A stretch of 58,762 bases of DNA from a virus: IMG/VR virus record IMGVR_UViG_3300001450_000038, positions 1-58,762 of that record. One strand, written 5' to 3'. Within the stretch, counting starts at the first letter, position 1. Every line of letters starts with the position of its first letter. The position numbers were made by a program, and so were the translations under genes. This document shows, one piece after another, positions 25,071-34,859 of the stretch. The notes beneath the pieces were generated by a model. It ran no database searches, was not told where the DNA came from, and was given only the letters and a program-made list of their open reading frames with translations.

Positions 25071-26197
25071 GCCATCTAGCAGAGGAATACGCCAAATCAT
25101 GCGGAGTAAAGATTGGTAAACCAGTATTGAATCCTCATTATTTCCCAGTTTTATACGATAAGTATATTACAATTCATAATGACAAGAAAGTTCAGGCGAA
25201 AGAATATGACATGTGGGTTGATGTTGTTGAACTTCTTAAAACGCATTTGGGAGATATTAAAATCATCCAAGTCGGAGCTAAAGGAGAAAAAACAATTGAC
25301 GGCGTAGATGCTCATATGCCCACAGAAACTCTGAAGCAATCTGCATATATTATAAAAAACTCTCTGGGACATGTCGGGATTGATAGCGTCCCTGTTCACA
25401 TAGCTTCTGCATTAGATAAGCCCGTTGTAGGTATCTATGCTCACACATATGCAGACACATGTTCTCCGCTTTGGAATGATAAAACAAAAGCGATAACAAT
25501 TGAATCAGATAGGGGTGGAAAAAAACCCTCATTTTCTTTAGAGGAAAATCCAAAAACAATTAATTTCATAAAACCAGAGGAGATCGCTCAAGCTGTTCTT
25601 GATGTTTTAGAGATCGATGAAAAAGTTGTTCATGAAACTATTTTCATTGGGGGTAATTATAAGTCAGATTTTTACGAGGTTGTACCGATAAAGCGCACAA
25701 ATATTGTGTCTGATCATATCGATGTAAGGATGGACTACGCTCATAACGAAGAAGTCCTGTATCATATTCTACAAAGAAATAAAGTTGAAGTTACTACTTC
25801 AAAACCCATTAGCGAGAGCCTGATTAAATCCAAGAGAATAAAAAAGTTAATATATAAAGCGGATTTGTTTGATCTTGATTTCTGTAAACTTGTAAAAGAT
25901 CAGGGTATACCCACTATCACAATATGCACCTCTTCAGATAACCTCACTGAAGAAAGATCAAAAAACTTTGATCAGCTAATTAATTATCTAGATACTGAGG
26001 CTATTATTGAGAATAATAAAAAAAGGATTGATATCGACGATTTTAATACAATTAAAATTAAAAGTAATAAAAAAATTGTTTGTGGAGACGAGATTTATCC
26101 TAGCTATTTTGATTTAAATGAACGAAAAAATTTAGATCATTTTTATCTTGACTTAGAATTTTTTAGAGTTTACCGTGAGCCACATGAGCAAGAATAG
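25067..26197 (+). CDS. C-terminal half of a GT9 heptosyltransferase-like domain plus extra domain
   Basis: 376 residues. Residues 1-190 continue the GT9 fold exactly where the previous ORF stops: SHLAEEYAKSCGVKIGKP, then NSLGHVGIDSVPVHIASAL and KPVVGIYAHT, the nucleotide-sugar site of GT9 enzymes. The rest (about 195-376) is an unrecognised Rossmann-like domain (KKLIYKADLFDL, IPTITICTSSD). Start overlaps the preceding stop as ATGA; termination-reinitiation, a -1 frameshift or a sequencing indel would each explain the break. Alone it lacks the acceptor half. Confidence 0.68.
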   Translation: MSHLAEEYAKSCGVKIGKPVLNPHYFPVLYDKYITIHNDKKVQAKEYDMWVDVVELLKTHLGDIKIIQVGAKGEKTIDGVDAHMPTETLKQSAYIIKNSLGHVGIDSVPVHIASALDKPVVGIYAHTYADTCSPLWNDKTKAITIESDRGGKKPSFSLEENPKTINFIKPEEIAQAVLDVLEIDEKVVHETIFIGGNYKSDFYEVVPIKRTNIVSDHIDVRMDYAHNEEVLYHILQRNKVEVTTSKPISESLIKSKRIKKLIYKADLFDLDFCKLVKDQGIPTITICTSSDNLTEERSKNFDQLINYLDTEAIIENNKKRIDIDDFNTIKIKSNKKIVCGDEIYPSYFDLNERKNLDHFYLDLEFFRVYREPHEQE

Positions 26198-26957
26198 TGT
26201 TTACGGTCCAGATATTTACAAAAGAAACGAGCACGGCCTTTTAGAGAATGCTTCGTATTGTTTTAATGAAGACGGATCTGTTGATTGGAGATCCATGATC
26301 AAAGACGATTTCCTTTATCCTAATAAAGGTTGGTTTGAAGCAAGAAAGAAGCCTGTCCCAAGCTCTACTGATGGATTGAAAGATAATCAACTCCTAATCA
26401 TGCTTGGAGGCATTAAAGAACTAGCCAAGCTAAGAGGTTTTGAATCAGTGTCATTTGAAACAGAGAACATTTCCGATGGATATGTCAAAGCAACTTGTAG
26501 AATTATTTGGGGAAAGAATTACGAAAGCTCTGGAATCAACACAATTTACGAAGATGTCGCCAATGCCTCATTAGATAATACGGATGATTTTTGCGCTAAA
26601 TTCCTAGAGACTATTGCTTGTAATAGGGCTTTTGTTCGTTGTGTCCGTAATTTCTTAAATATCCATATCGTAGGGGCAGACGAGATTGATAAGTCAAAAG
26701 GAGCGAATAATTCTAATAGTGTGGAATATGATGCCTCTAGTGACTCAGTAATGCTCCCATTAACCCCCTCAGGATCGCTCCAGAAGGCTTTGAACGAGAA
26801 TCATGGAGTAAAGTCCTTTGAGGAGTTTAAAACGTTTCTAAGGTCATTGTGGAAGAAGGAGTCTTACCGAAATGAAGAGGCCGCGAATTGGATGTCTTAT
26901 GAGGACATCCCAGCCAAAGAATGCAGGAAATTGATGGCAATCTGCAAAAAATCATAG
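26184..26957 (+). CDS. Unassigned protein, possibly a Rad52-like annealing protein
   Basis: About 257 residues from ATG 26184; GTG 26175 is an alternative. ADEIDKSKGANNSN divides a folded N-terminal part from a helical C-terminal part. The stretch KATCRIIWGKNYE, then ETIACNRAFVRCVRNFLNI resembles single-strand annealing (Rad52/Sak-like) phage proteins, which share an NRAxxRxxR helix. The SSB lies a few genes upstream, which would suit recombination. The match is weak, and I would not assert the function. Ends convergently with the tail hub gene, six-base overlap. Confidence 0.4.
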   Translation: MSKNSVYGPDIYKRNEHGLLENASYCFNEDGSVDWRSMIKDDFLYPNKGWFEARKKPVPSSTDGLKDNQLLIMLGGIKELAKLRGFESVSFETENISDGYVKATCRIIWGKNYESSGINTIYEDVANASLDNTDDFCAKFLETIACNRAFVRCVRNFLNIHIVGADEIDKSKGANNSNSVEYDASSDSVMLPLTPSGSLQKALNENHGVKSFEEFKTFLRSLWKKESYRNEEAANWMSYEDIPAKECRKLMAICKKS

Positions 26958-29447
26958 ACCTAGAGTGTTCCTCTGTCTCGCATTAAAGGAGCTTGGAAGC
27001 ATTGATTTCGGAGTCAGCGCCTCCATTCCTTCTGTAATCTGGAAACCTTGATCTGGTGGAATTAGCTTTATCGTAGACTCACTCACTGTAGTTGTAATAC
27101 CATCTGGACCGATAGAGATAGAAACAGAATTCATTGTTGGAGAAAACTCTGGGATCTGAAGGCCATAGAAAGTCCTACTAGAAGATTCAGGCTTATCAAA
27201 GCGATTACGGTATTTACCTCTAATTTTTTGGAGAACCTTCATTTCTGCAGTTGAACCAGAAGCAGATGATAGACTGAGCTTGTTTAACATATTATGAGGT
27301 GGGCTTTCAATTGAATTATATTTCAAATCATAACGATCAAAAAGTTCAGCGATCTTCTGATCGTCTTCTGAAGCTTCTGCCAATTCATCGTCTTCAGCTT
27401 CTTCTCCATCTTCGCTTGTTTTATTGACCCGTGTCTTACTTCGTTTATAGGTTAATCGTAAAGTCGTTTTTTTCTTTATGGCTCTATAATAATTGTCAAT
27501 TGATTGATTCATCAAATGTTTCATTCCCTCAACAAGAGTTTTATCGATAAGGTTGTTGGGGAAAGTTGGTCCACCTACAAGTAATCCTTCTGTGTGATTA
27601 GGATCTTCATAAATTTCATAATATTCCTGCAAAGGAGAAAAATCTACCTTCGCATCTTTTTGAACTATTTTCTGATTGTTCGTGGATTTAACTCTTTCTA
27701 ACTTAGGTATAGACCTAATAGCTATGAAATGATGCTCATGAGTGCTTTTTGCTGGGACTCCTCCAATACGATTTTCTGCTTGAGTCAAATTAGCTAGACC
27801 TTTGACTGTCACATCTTGGTCTATGCCCAAAGAGTCAAAAAAGTCTGTTATGGGGGATAATTCCGAAATTTCGTTTATTTTATCAGAGGCTTTTAAAGGA
27901 CCAACAACATTGACATTGTTACTATTTGAGAACTCCATTCTCTCTACCTTATATTCTGAATAGCCATTTGAAATGTAAATACCTCCAGCTATTTGATAAA
28001 ATAATTTCAGAAAGCTATATAATTGACTTCCATGGGGTCTAGGCATTTTTTTAAGATCGGTTCCTTCAAAGTGTTGGAATCTCACATACTTAAATTTGTT
28101 TGTGATCCTATTCATATTAAGAAGAGATGTTTTCTTCGCTTCTTTTTTCGCTTCTGCATCGTTAATAGCGAATACTGCTCTGTATTTTTCATCAGCATCT
28201 CCCCCATGCTCTTCTAGGAAAGGAATTAGTGGTAGAGCAGTTCCTTCTGGATTTAAAACAGGTTCATAATCATATAGTTTACTTAAATCAAACGGATGAT
28301 CATTTAATTTTTCTTTACCAAAAACTTCATTTTTCAAAGCTTTATTTTTAGCTATTGCAGTTGCGAAATAGGTAAATTTATCAAAAACATCAACACTTTC
28401 CTCCTGATCAAACAAACTGAAAAAAGCAGCCAAAACAGTTCTAGATGCTTTTTTATGTATCCCTAGAGTCTCAAATCGACATCTTTTAAAGAAAATCGGT
28501 CTAGGTCTATCGTCATCTTTAGGATTGTTTGAATCTTTTTCTGTAGATCCATTATAAACGTTAACTATTTTATTAGAAACGATACTCTCAGTGAAAGATG
28601 CACTTACAATATCGGAATTGGTTGTATCTGTATAATTATCAATTGGTATTTGACTAGCTATTTCACTGTTAATTAAGTTAATACTTCCATTTCTAGGGTC
28701 TACATACCAATAATAACCCAAATAACTTGCTATACTACTAACAACACTACTTAGAGTGCCACTGGTCTCAAATAAAGTATTATTGCTTGAGGGTAATCCA
28801 TTTATAGATATGCCAACACTATTTAAAGCTGATCTAAAATCAGAAAGGGTATAACCAAATTTCAAATCGTATTGAGATAAATCTGGAGCAGCCTTATAAG
28901 TGCCATTTACAAACTCAGTGTTTAAACTAAGATCTTCTTTTAATTTCTTATTGTGATAGACAAGGCTAATCTTAACTCCTTGAAAGTTGGCTGCAGACTC
29001 TACATTATAAACTTTTCCCATGTAGATAACAGACCCTTCAACTCTTGGTCCCTGAGATCTAAAAGATGTTAGGGGAGTATTTGCAACCTCTGTAAAATAT
29101 GGAACTGGACCTTCAAAATCACTACCTCCATTTGGACCAGAATTGATACCCCGAACTAAAACCACATAAGATTCTAAAAGTAAGGACGTTCTATCCACAT
29201 ACCTTCTGGTGATCGCTTTTTTTGTAGGGCCAGCCGAAGTAGTTTTCTGAGTGCAGATAAAATTACCAAGCATCTCAGTAATTTTAGGATTAGAAAAGTT
29301 ATTGATCTCACCTAGCCCACCGACGACAATGCCCAAATCTTCCCCAGTCTCTACAGATTTGGGGTTCAAGAAAGAAGTTACAGACGCTGTGTGACCTCCT
29401 CCAGCGTTTGTAAAATTCAAATCTACTTTTGTTATGCCTTCTCTCAT
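26952..29447 (-). CDS. Tail hub / baseplate-type structural protein
   Basis: 831 residues. The middle segment, LNSVGISINGLPSSNNTL, then SVVSSIASYLGYYWYVDPRNGSI, is typical of phage tail hub proteins of the gp27/Tal kind, where a small domain with D-x-x-x-G-x-I packs on the tail tip. An acidic stretch near 660-690 (EDGEEAEDDELAEASEDD) is a likely flexible linker. Last gene of the virion operon, four-base overlap with the next. It probably sits at the tail tip; no lysozyme or peptidase motif was seen. Confidence 0.6.
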   Translation of the reverse strand: MREGITKVDLNFTNAGGGHTASVTSFLNPKSVETGEDLGIVVGGLGEINNFSNPKITEMLGNFICTQKTTSAGPTKKAITRRYVDRTSLLLESYVVLVRGINSGPNGGSDFEGPVPYFTEVANTPLTSFRSQGPRVEGSVIYMGKVYNVESAANFQGVKISLVYHNKKLKEDLSLNTEFVNGTYKAAPDLSQYDLKFGYTLSDFRSALNSVGISINGLPSSNNTLFETSGTLSSVVSSIASYLGYYWYVDPRNGSINLINSEIASQIPIDNYTDTTNSDIVSASFTESIVSNKIVNVYNGSTEKDSNNPKDDDRPRPIFFKRCRFETLGIHKKASRTVLAAFFSLFDQEESVDVFDKFTYFATAIAKNKALKNEVFGKEKLNDHPFDLSKLYDYEPVLNPEGTALPLIPFLEEHGGDADEKYRAVFAINDAEAKKEAKKTSLLNMNRITNKFKYVRFQHFEGTDLKKMPRPHGSQLYSFLKLFYQIAGGIYISNGYSEYKVERMEFSNSNNVNVVGPLKASDKINEISELSPITDFFDSLGIDQDVTVKGLANLTQAENRIGGVPAKSTHEHHFIAIRSIPKLERVKSTNNQKIVQKDAKVDFSPLQEYYEIYEDPNHTEGLLVGGPTFPNNLIDKTLVEGMKHLMNQSIDNYYRAIKKKTTLRLTYKRSKTRVNKTSEDGEEAEDDELAEASEDDQKIAELFDRYDLKYNSIESPPHNMLNKLSLSSASGSTAEMKVLQKIRGKYRNRFDKPESSSRTFYGLQIPEFSPTMNSVSISIGPDGITTTVSESTIKLIPPDQGFQITEGMEALTPKSMLPSSFNARQRNTLGL

Positions 29448-30304
29448 AAAATAATATCTTCTACTAATGTTTTTACAGTGAACTCATTCCCCTCGATAGA
29501 TCCACTAATCAAAGCATTAACTCCTGACTTTATTATACTTACACCTGTATAAAGCTCTAGATAGTTAGATTGAAGCTCTGAGACTCCATTAATATAATAA
29601 TTTGTTCTTTTCTCTATAAATCCAGAACCAAAAACATCAGGATTTACCCCTGTTACAGAGTCTGACCTAAATCTCTTCTTGTAAGCAGAGTATTTAAATT
29701 TATTTTTATTATTTGTTGTGACTACACCTCCGACATTTTGGGCTTCTGATCCAGCTCCTCCAAAAAGAGGTATGAAATTAGACTCTGTCCCAACAGAAAC
29801 TCCAACGCCAACACCAGAATAAACCTTTTGACCATTTAAAAAATAATCACAATCTGAGAAACTAACCGACCCCACAGAATTTACGATGGAAGCTTTTAAA
29901 GTTTCCCCTAAATCACCTGTCGCAGCAATTATCCCAGAGCCAGAAACTAGATTATAAGAAATATCATCCGAAGCATTTGCTGGAGTGGTCTGATCAAAAA
30001 ATATCCTACTCTTATCAATCGGATCACTCTCCTCATCTTTAATAAAGAAATCTCCAGTATTTATTTGGTAAGATATTTCATTAATCGCTAACCCAGTTAT
30101 CGGAATCTCCTGAGTTAAAGTTTGCCCATTTAAAGATAATTGAAATCTCCGATCCTCAAGAGATACTCTTCGGTCATAATAAACGATGTCTTGAGACCCC
30201 GCTACATCTTTATTTAATAAAAGAAAATTATCTGTATGCAAATCCAAGGAAGAGCATCCAGAAATCGTAGCGTCACCAGTAAATATAACAGAGTCGTAAA
30301 TCAT
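29444..30304 (-). CDS. Tail-tip structural protein, unknown
   Basis: 286 residues, Ser, Gly and Asn-rich and beta-type (YYDRRVSLEDRRFQLSLNGQ, YSGVGVGVSVGTESNF). Segments such as DFFIKDEESDP followed by INGVSELQSNYLELYTG resemble small tail-tip or fibre-attachment proteins. No named family. Translation is coupled to both neighbours by four-base overlaps, so it is a virion component by context. Confidence 0.5.
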   Translation of the reverse strand: MIYDSVIFTGDATISGCSSLDLHTDNFLLLNKDVAGSQDIVYYDRRVSLEDRRFQLSLNGQTLTQEIPITGLAINEISYQINTGDFFIKDEESDPIDKSRIFFDQTTPANASDDISYNLVSGSGIIAATGDLGETLKASIVNSVGSVSFSDCDYFLNGQKVYSGVGVGVSVGTESNFIPLFGGAGSEAQNVGGVVTTNNKNKFKYSAYKKRFRSDSVTGVNPDVFGSGFIEKRTNYYINGVSELQSNYLELYTGVSIIKSGVNALISGSIEGNEFTVKTLVEDIIL

Positions 30305-31689
30305 ATCCTATCTCCTAAATAATAAATGTAATCTTTCTTCAAGTATTCTCCACTTACGTCCATTCTAATTCCTGAATCATTAGACTTGGGGGTATCTATT
30401 ACAGTCTCATACATAGGCTCTTGAATAACTCCACTTATTTTATCCAAAAACCCTGTTTGTATTCTAGACCCAAATAACTGAACAGAAACAGTAGCGGCTC
30501 CAGATATACCCCTTTGTTCTATATACTCTGCTACTGCTCCCTCGACATCTTGTAATCCCAAGGTATCAAATGCAGAAGTGTCTCCAGTCGGCAAGTATTG
30601 ATAACCAGAATCTGGATGTAGAAACCCGACCTCTTCTTTTACAAACCCAGTTACTTGGTTTACATCAAAAGATCTATAAATAAAATATCTATCACCCTCT
30701 CCCGTGTTAGTATTTGAATCAAAAGAGAAGTTTCCTGTAAGCATCCCTCTTCCCGTAGACAGGTTAAGACTTCCAGTATTCTCATAGTCGTACCCAGTTA
30801 TACCCGTTTCATAAACTGTGGTTTGATGATATCCTGTAATTCTAGTCTCCGTTGTAGCTGATTCAGAAGAGGTGAAGTAATTTCCTATCATTCCACTACC
30901 CAGACCAAATATAGTATTAGGAGAAATATAACCCGACAGTAAAGCGAAGGAATTTAGGCTTACATTAGAAGTCTTAAATTCTCCGTTTGTCCCTCTAAAA
31001 TATTGATTAGAACCCCCGATGTAAAAATCTTCATTATTAGCGATAAAAGATGTGTCAACATTGAAATCATCCTTATCAATTTGTTGATTGAAGAAATCAT
31101 ATTTGCACATGGTGACTTGATTAAATCCAAGGGAAAAACTAATTATGTTTCTTTTAGATAATTCTAAATCACTAGAAGTATATATGAAATCCCCGTCTTT
31201 GCCAAACCCTTGGTAAAAAAGCTTCCCCCTATCTGTTATGCCGAAATTAAATCCTTTTGCTCCTGTTATAACTTGATCATTGATAGTTGTTGAACTCTTC
31301 TCAAGAGAACCAAATAATACGCAATCATTCACTTCTCCATTAAATTCAAAGTCCATGATAACAGAGCAGTTAGAATAAGGCAGTGTCTCAGTACCTGTAA
31401 TTTGCAAGTTTGATTCAGACAAGTCGGCTTTATCATTAATTAAAAATGTTCCTGTAGTTAGCTGTTTAGCCCCTGCATTTGTGGTAGAACCTAACCCAAC
31501 TACAATTCCGCTATATATTCCTGTATCATTTGCTGGCTCGCAATTTTCTATAACAGAATATTTGGTTCCTGCTCTATTATCAATTCCAATATGCCTACCA
31601 CTAAGCCCAGAAAAATCATAAAAGACAAGTAAGTCATTATTATTTCCTAATGATTCTGTTAAAGAGTAATTTAAACCTTTTTCGCTCAT
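30301..31689 (-). CDS. Virion protein with LamG/concanavalin-like fold
   Basis: 462 residues. The first 250 look like a jelly-roll lectin domain: LLVFYDFSGLSGRHI, SNCSVIMDFEFNGEV, KRNIISFSLGFNQVTMC, NNEDFYIGGSNQYFRG. Such domains in tails bind surface glycans. The second half has Tyr-Thr-Gly repeats (TTVYETGITGYDYENTGS). It may contact host carbohydrate, which would be notable beside a large sugar-modifying gene set. Assignment is by pattern only. Confidence 0.5.
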   Translation of the reverse strand: MSEKGLNYSLTESLGNNNDLLVFYDFSGLSGRHIGIDNRAGTKYSVIENCEPANDTGIYSGIVVGLGSTTNAGAKQLTTGTFLINDKADLSESNLQITGTETLPYSNCSVIMDFEFNGEVNDCVLFGSLEKSSTTINDQVITGAKGFNFGITDRGKLFYQGFGKDGDFIYTSSDLELSKRNIISFSLGFNQVTMCKYDFFNQQIDKDDFNVDTSFIANNEDFYIGGSNQYFRGTNGEFKTSNVSLNSFALLSGYISPNTIFGLGSGMIGNYFTSSESATTETRITGYHQTTVYETGITGYDYENTGSLNLSTGRGMLTGNFSFDSNTNTGEGDRYFIYRSFDVNQVTGFVKEEVGFLHPDSGYQYLPTGDTSAFDTLGLQDVEGAVAEYIEQRGISGAATVSVQLFGSRIQTGFLDKISGVIQEPMYETVIDTPKSNDSGIRMDVSGEYLKKDYIYYLGDRI

Positions 31690-31690
31690 A

Positions 31691-33295
31691 TTAATAGTAT
31701 CTACTTACATTATAAGAAATAGAATTGTCATTTAAACTACTTGACTCAGAAAATATATATACTCCTGTCATATATCCACTCACAACATCCTTTAGTTCTT
31801 GCAACTGTCCTGTGGAGGCTTCACAAACAGCAGACGCAGAAAACTCTCCTGCACTACGGTTATTTATTTTTTGTTTTGCAAACCCCCCTAAACTTGGAAC
31901 TATTCCACTTCGCTCCAATGGTTGTTTATCAGTTAAAGTAACTTTTAAACCCGTCAGGGTTCCATTAGAAAGATCTGGCCTATTATCAAATTCTAATGAG
32001 TAATTAATTATACTATCAGATGGATTTTTAGAAATGGACCTACTAAGCGGCTCAGGGTTAATATAGTCTCCACTTATATAGTATCCAGTTGCATACCCTG
32101 TAAAGTCTTGCAAAGCCTCAATAGCTAAATTTAAAAACCCAGACCCAGTAGCTATCCCACTATATTGCTCATCTATTTCAATAAACCTTTGCCCAGTAGC
32201 TGGGTCTCCAGTAGGGATAACTTCAAAAGGAGAATTATATTTAAATTCTCCCTGAATTGAAACTTTAACTTTTGAATCATCTTTGCTAGCATTCACAGAA
32301 GAATTTCTCTTATGTGAAACATTTCCGACTTGGTCTGTATTTTCAGGGTCAGAGAATACATAGGAAAAGTTAATAACATTAGTTCCTGTATCTATATCAT
32401 AAGATACTGTTTTCGGACCTCTATCCATAAAGGTATAGATTCCGCTTTCATAATCAGATAGGGAAGATGCGATGGCGTTAACTGCAATTTCTTGAGCTTG
32501 AGATGCTGTAAATAGTCCTGTAGTCACAAGACCCTCCGAGTTTCTAATGGAGTCAAAGTCCCCTTGAATACTAGCGTTAACGTTCACGCTTAAACCAGCT
32601 TCTTTCTCGTAAGATATAGAACAGTTTGATGAAAAAACTCCAGATAAGCCAGTCTTCATATACTCGCTTGAGTTATAACGATAAGTTTCTTGCAGCCCGT
32701 AGATATTCTGGCTCTTGTCTATATTCTCTGTCCTAGACATCAAATAGCCTGTCGCTCCAGTCAAAAATAGACTTAAATCACGATAACCTGTTGTTCTACC
32801 AGTGACGAAGTGTCTAGCATTTACCAATGGAGAGGTCGCATCAACTTTTAACCCTTGTGCCGAAACATTGTGGCTAGCCTCTACCACACGACCATCTTGT
32901 TCATTAAAAGACCAAGTATCGGTAGGATTATTTATTCCAAAAAATTCAGAAAAGTCTTCCGATTTATAACAGCTAAAAGATACAGAATAAGGCAAGACAG
33001 TACTCAAATCAGAATCGGAAAAAGAAATTGTCTCAGGCTTTGCTTGTGTAAAAGTCTTATTACCTGCGTCATGAGAAACAGTAAGAGTTTCAAATGTTGA
33101 CATTAAACCACTAACCATTTGCATCTTCTGCAAGTGTAAACCACTTAAATTTTCTCCAGTTAAGTTGCCTACGAGTTCAACCGTATTTCTAAAGTGGTCA
33201 GCCTTGCCTCCAAGGTAAACAGGCTCAACCCCTTGTCCAACGAAAGGGAAAGGAGTTGGGAAAGTATAAGTTCCATATGTAATTTGTTCAGACAT
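31691..33295 (-). CDS. Repeat-built tail structural protein A
   Basis: 534 residues. Several similar beta-hairpin units end in strands such as NVINFSYVFSDP, IINYSLEFDNRP and ISYNVSRYY, about 100-150 residues apart. The following gene (33295-34842) shows the same units, so the two look like paralogues. Thr and Ser-rich with TGYATGYYISGDYI-like loops. Its place between tape measure and hub suggests the distal tail. No named family recognised. Confidence 0.5.
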   Translation of the reverse strand: MSEQITYGTYTFPTPFPFVGQGVEPVYLGGKADHFRNTVELVGNLTGENLSGLHLQKMQMVSGLMSTFETLTVSHDAGNKTFTQAKPETISFSDSDLSTVLPYSVSFSCYKSEDFSEFFGINNPTDTWSFNEQDGRVVEASHNVSAQGLKVDATSPLVNARHFVTGRTTGYRDLSLFLTGATGYLMSRTENIDKSQNIYGLQETYRYNSSEYMKTGLSGVFSSNCSISYEKEAGLSVNVNASIQGDFDSIRNSEGLVTTGLFTASQAQEIAVNAIASSLSDYESGIYTFMDRGPKTVSYDIDTGTNVINFSYVFSDPENTDQVGNVSHKRNSSVNASKDDSKVKVSIQGEFKYNSPFEVIPTGDPATGQRFIEIDEQYSGIATGSGFLNLAIEALQDFTGYATGYYISGDYINPEPLSRSISKNPSDSIINYSLEFDNRPDLSNGTLTGLKVTLTDKQPLERSGIVPSLGGFAKQKINNRSAGEFSASAVCEASTGQLQELKDVVSGYMTGVYIFSESSSLNDNSISYNVSRYY

Positions 33296-34842
33296 TACTC
33301 TTCAATAAATAAATAAGTTAAGTTTCTAGTAGCTTTCCCGTCCCCTAGGTTTAGACTTGTTGTATCCGAGGTAATATGAATAACATCCTCATCAACCAAT
33401 TCATTTAATTCCGCAGTTTTTGATTGCAAAATTTCTTTGGCTTTGAGTATTCCTGCACTTTGACTAACTGTAGCTTCAGCTGACACGCTCGCTTGTCCGA
33501 CAGTTTTTAGATTACTCTGTACAATCTGATCTGTTAAATCTTCTAAATTTAAAAATTTCTCCAATCTATTAATTTGATTTGTTTTATTTAAAGTCTTTTT
33601 AAATTTAAGTAATCCATCGTCAGATGATTGATATGCATCATCACTAGTGAATACTACACTCTCAGTAATCTTTCCCTCGGTTTTTAAGAAGTTTGTTGAC
33701 CTACTCTTTTCAAAAAATTGAAATGTAGGATGAAATAATCTACGAATTTTTAATGAATATAGAGGCTGCTCGTTTCCCCAAGAAGCCCTAGTATTTTTAA
33801 ATTTATCTATATTGTTCTTTCCATCCGATACGTATTCTATAGATAATGAATAACTTATAAATCTTCCATCTTTACTCTCAGTTCCAGAATATGATATCAC
33901 ATTCTCTTGAGATTTTTTGGGATCTGTTGAAAAAGAAAGGGAGATAGTTGCTTTATTTCCGTCTGTAGAGACTGCTTTAGATATAGAGTGTGGGTTGCCA
34001 AATTCAACTTGTTCTTCAGCCTTCTTCGCGTCAATAATATTTGCTATAGCTGCATTGATAACATTTTCAGAATCTAATCTAAGAGAAGTAAGATCTATAT
34101 TTATAGTTTTGTTTAAGTAACCTCTTTCATCAATACTCAAGTTTTGAGTCTCTTTTTTACTGACCTTATTTGCATCATCAACTATTGAAGAATTCACATT
34201 CTCCTCTAAAGAAACGCTTAGCCCAATAAGATCATAAGTCTCACTTATCAAGCCCCGAAAATTATTGCTAATTTTAGCGTTTTCAGATATTCCATCTTCT
34301 TGATAACCAAAGTCAGGTCTATTCCCGAAATAATAATTAGTTAAAAAGGTCTTGGCATTATTGAGAAATTGATCTCCCGCATCTTGAATATATGTTAAGG
34401 ATATCTTTCTACTTGAGCTGTAATCAGAGCCATTTCTAGAGAAATCATAAGACTCAGAAAAACTAGATATTGCATGAGGGTTTGGAATGTATTTTGCAAA
34501 CTCAGAAGAAGAATAATCATCTAATCTTCTATACTCTTCTATTGTAACAGATACAACTTCAGATCCTACTAGAGTCCCAGCATCAAAACTATATGAAGTT
34601 ATTTGACCATTTATATAATCATCAGCTCCGATTCTTGCTGTAATGTTTGGCCTGTTGTAGGCGCTTTCAATAGCGTCCCTGCCTTTAACTAAAGTAGTGT
34701 CTTCTTGTTCAATATTAATATCAGAAACGTCAATCTGATAAGATCCAACAACCTTATAGCCAAATAGCTCCTCAGTGTTCAGATAAGAATATTCTATCTG
34801 AACCGAAGAAGTTAAAACATTTGTTACTATTAAGCTAGCCAT
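33295..34842 (-). CDS. Repeat-built tail structural protein B
   Basis: 515 residues. Units ending KATISLSFSTDP, FISYSLSIEYVSD and RNLTYLFIEE repeat the pattern of the downstream gene, with intervening helices (ENVINAAIANIIDAKKAEE). The first 110 residues (VQIEYSYLNTEELFGYKVVG) resemble a domain that wraps the tube end. Follows the tape measure gene by 17 bases and shares one base with protein A. A distal-tail or baseplate role is inferred from order. Confidence 0.5.
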   Translation of the reverse strand: MASLIVTNVLTSSVQIEYSYLNTEELFGYKVVGSYQIDVSDINIEQEDTTLVKGRDAIESAYNRPNITARIGADDYINGQITSYSFDAGTLVGSEVVSVTIEEYRRLDDYSSSEFAKYIPNPHAISSFSESYDFSRNGSDYSSSRKISLTYIQDAGDQFLNNAKTFLTNYYFGNRPDFGYQEDGISENAKISNNFRGLISETYDLIGLSVSLEENVNSSIVDDANKVSKKETQNLSIDERGYLNKTINIDLTSLRLDSENVINAAIANIIDAKKAEEQVEFGNPHSISKAVSTDGNKATISLSFSTDPKKSQENVISYSGTESKDGRFISYSLSIEYVSDGKNNIDKFKNTRASWGNEQPLYSLKIRRLFHPTFQFFEKSRSTNFLKTEGKITESVVFTSDDAYQSSDDGLLKFKKTLNKTNQINRLEKFLNLEDLTDQIVQSNLKTVGQASVSAEATVSQSAGILKAKEILQSKTAELNELVDEDVIHITSDTTSLNLGDGKATRNLTYLFIEE

Positions 34843-34859
34843 TTTAAATTTTATTATCT

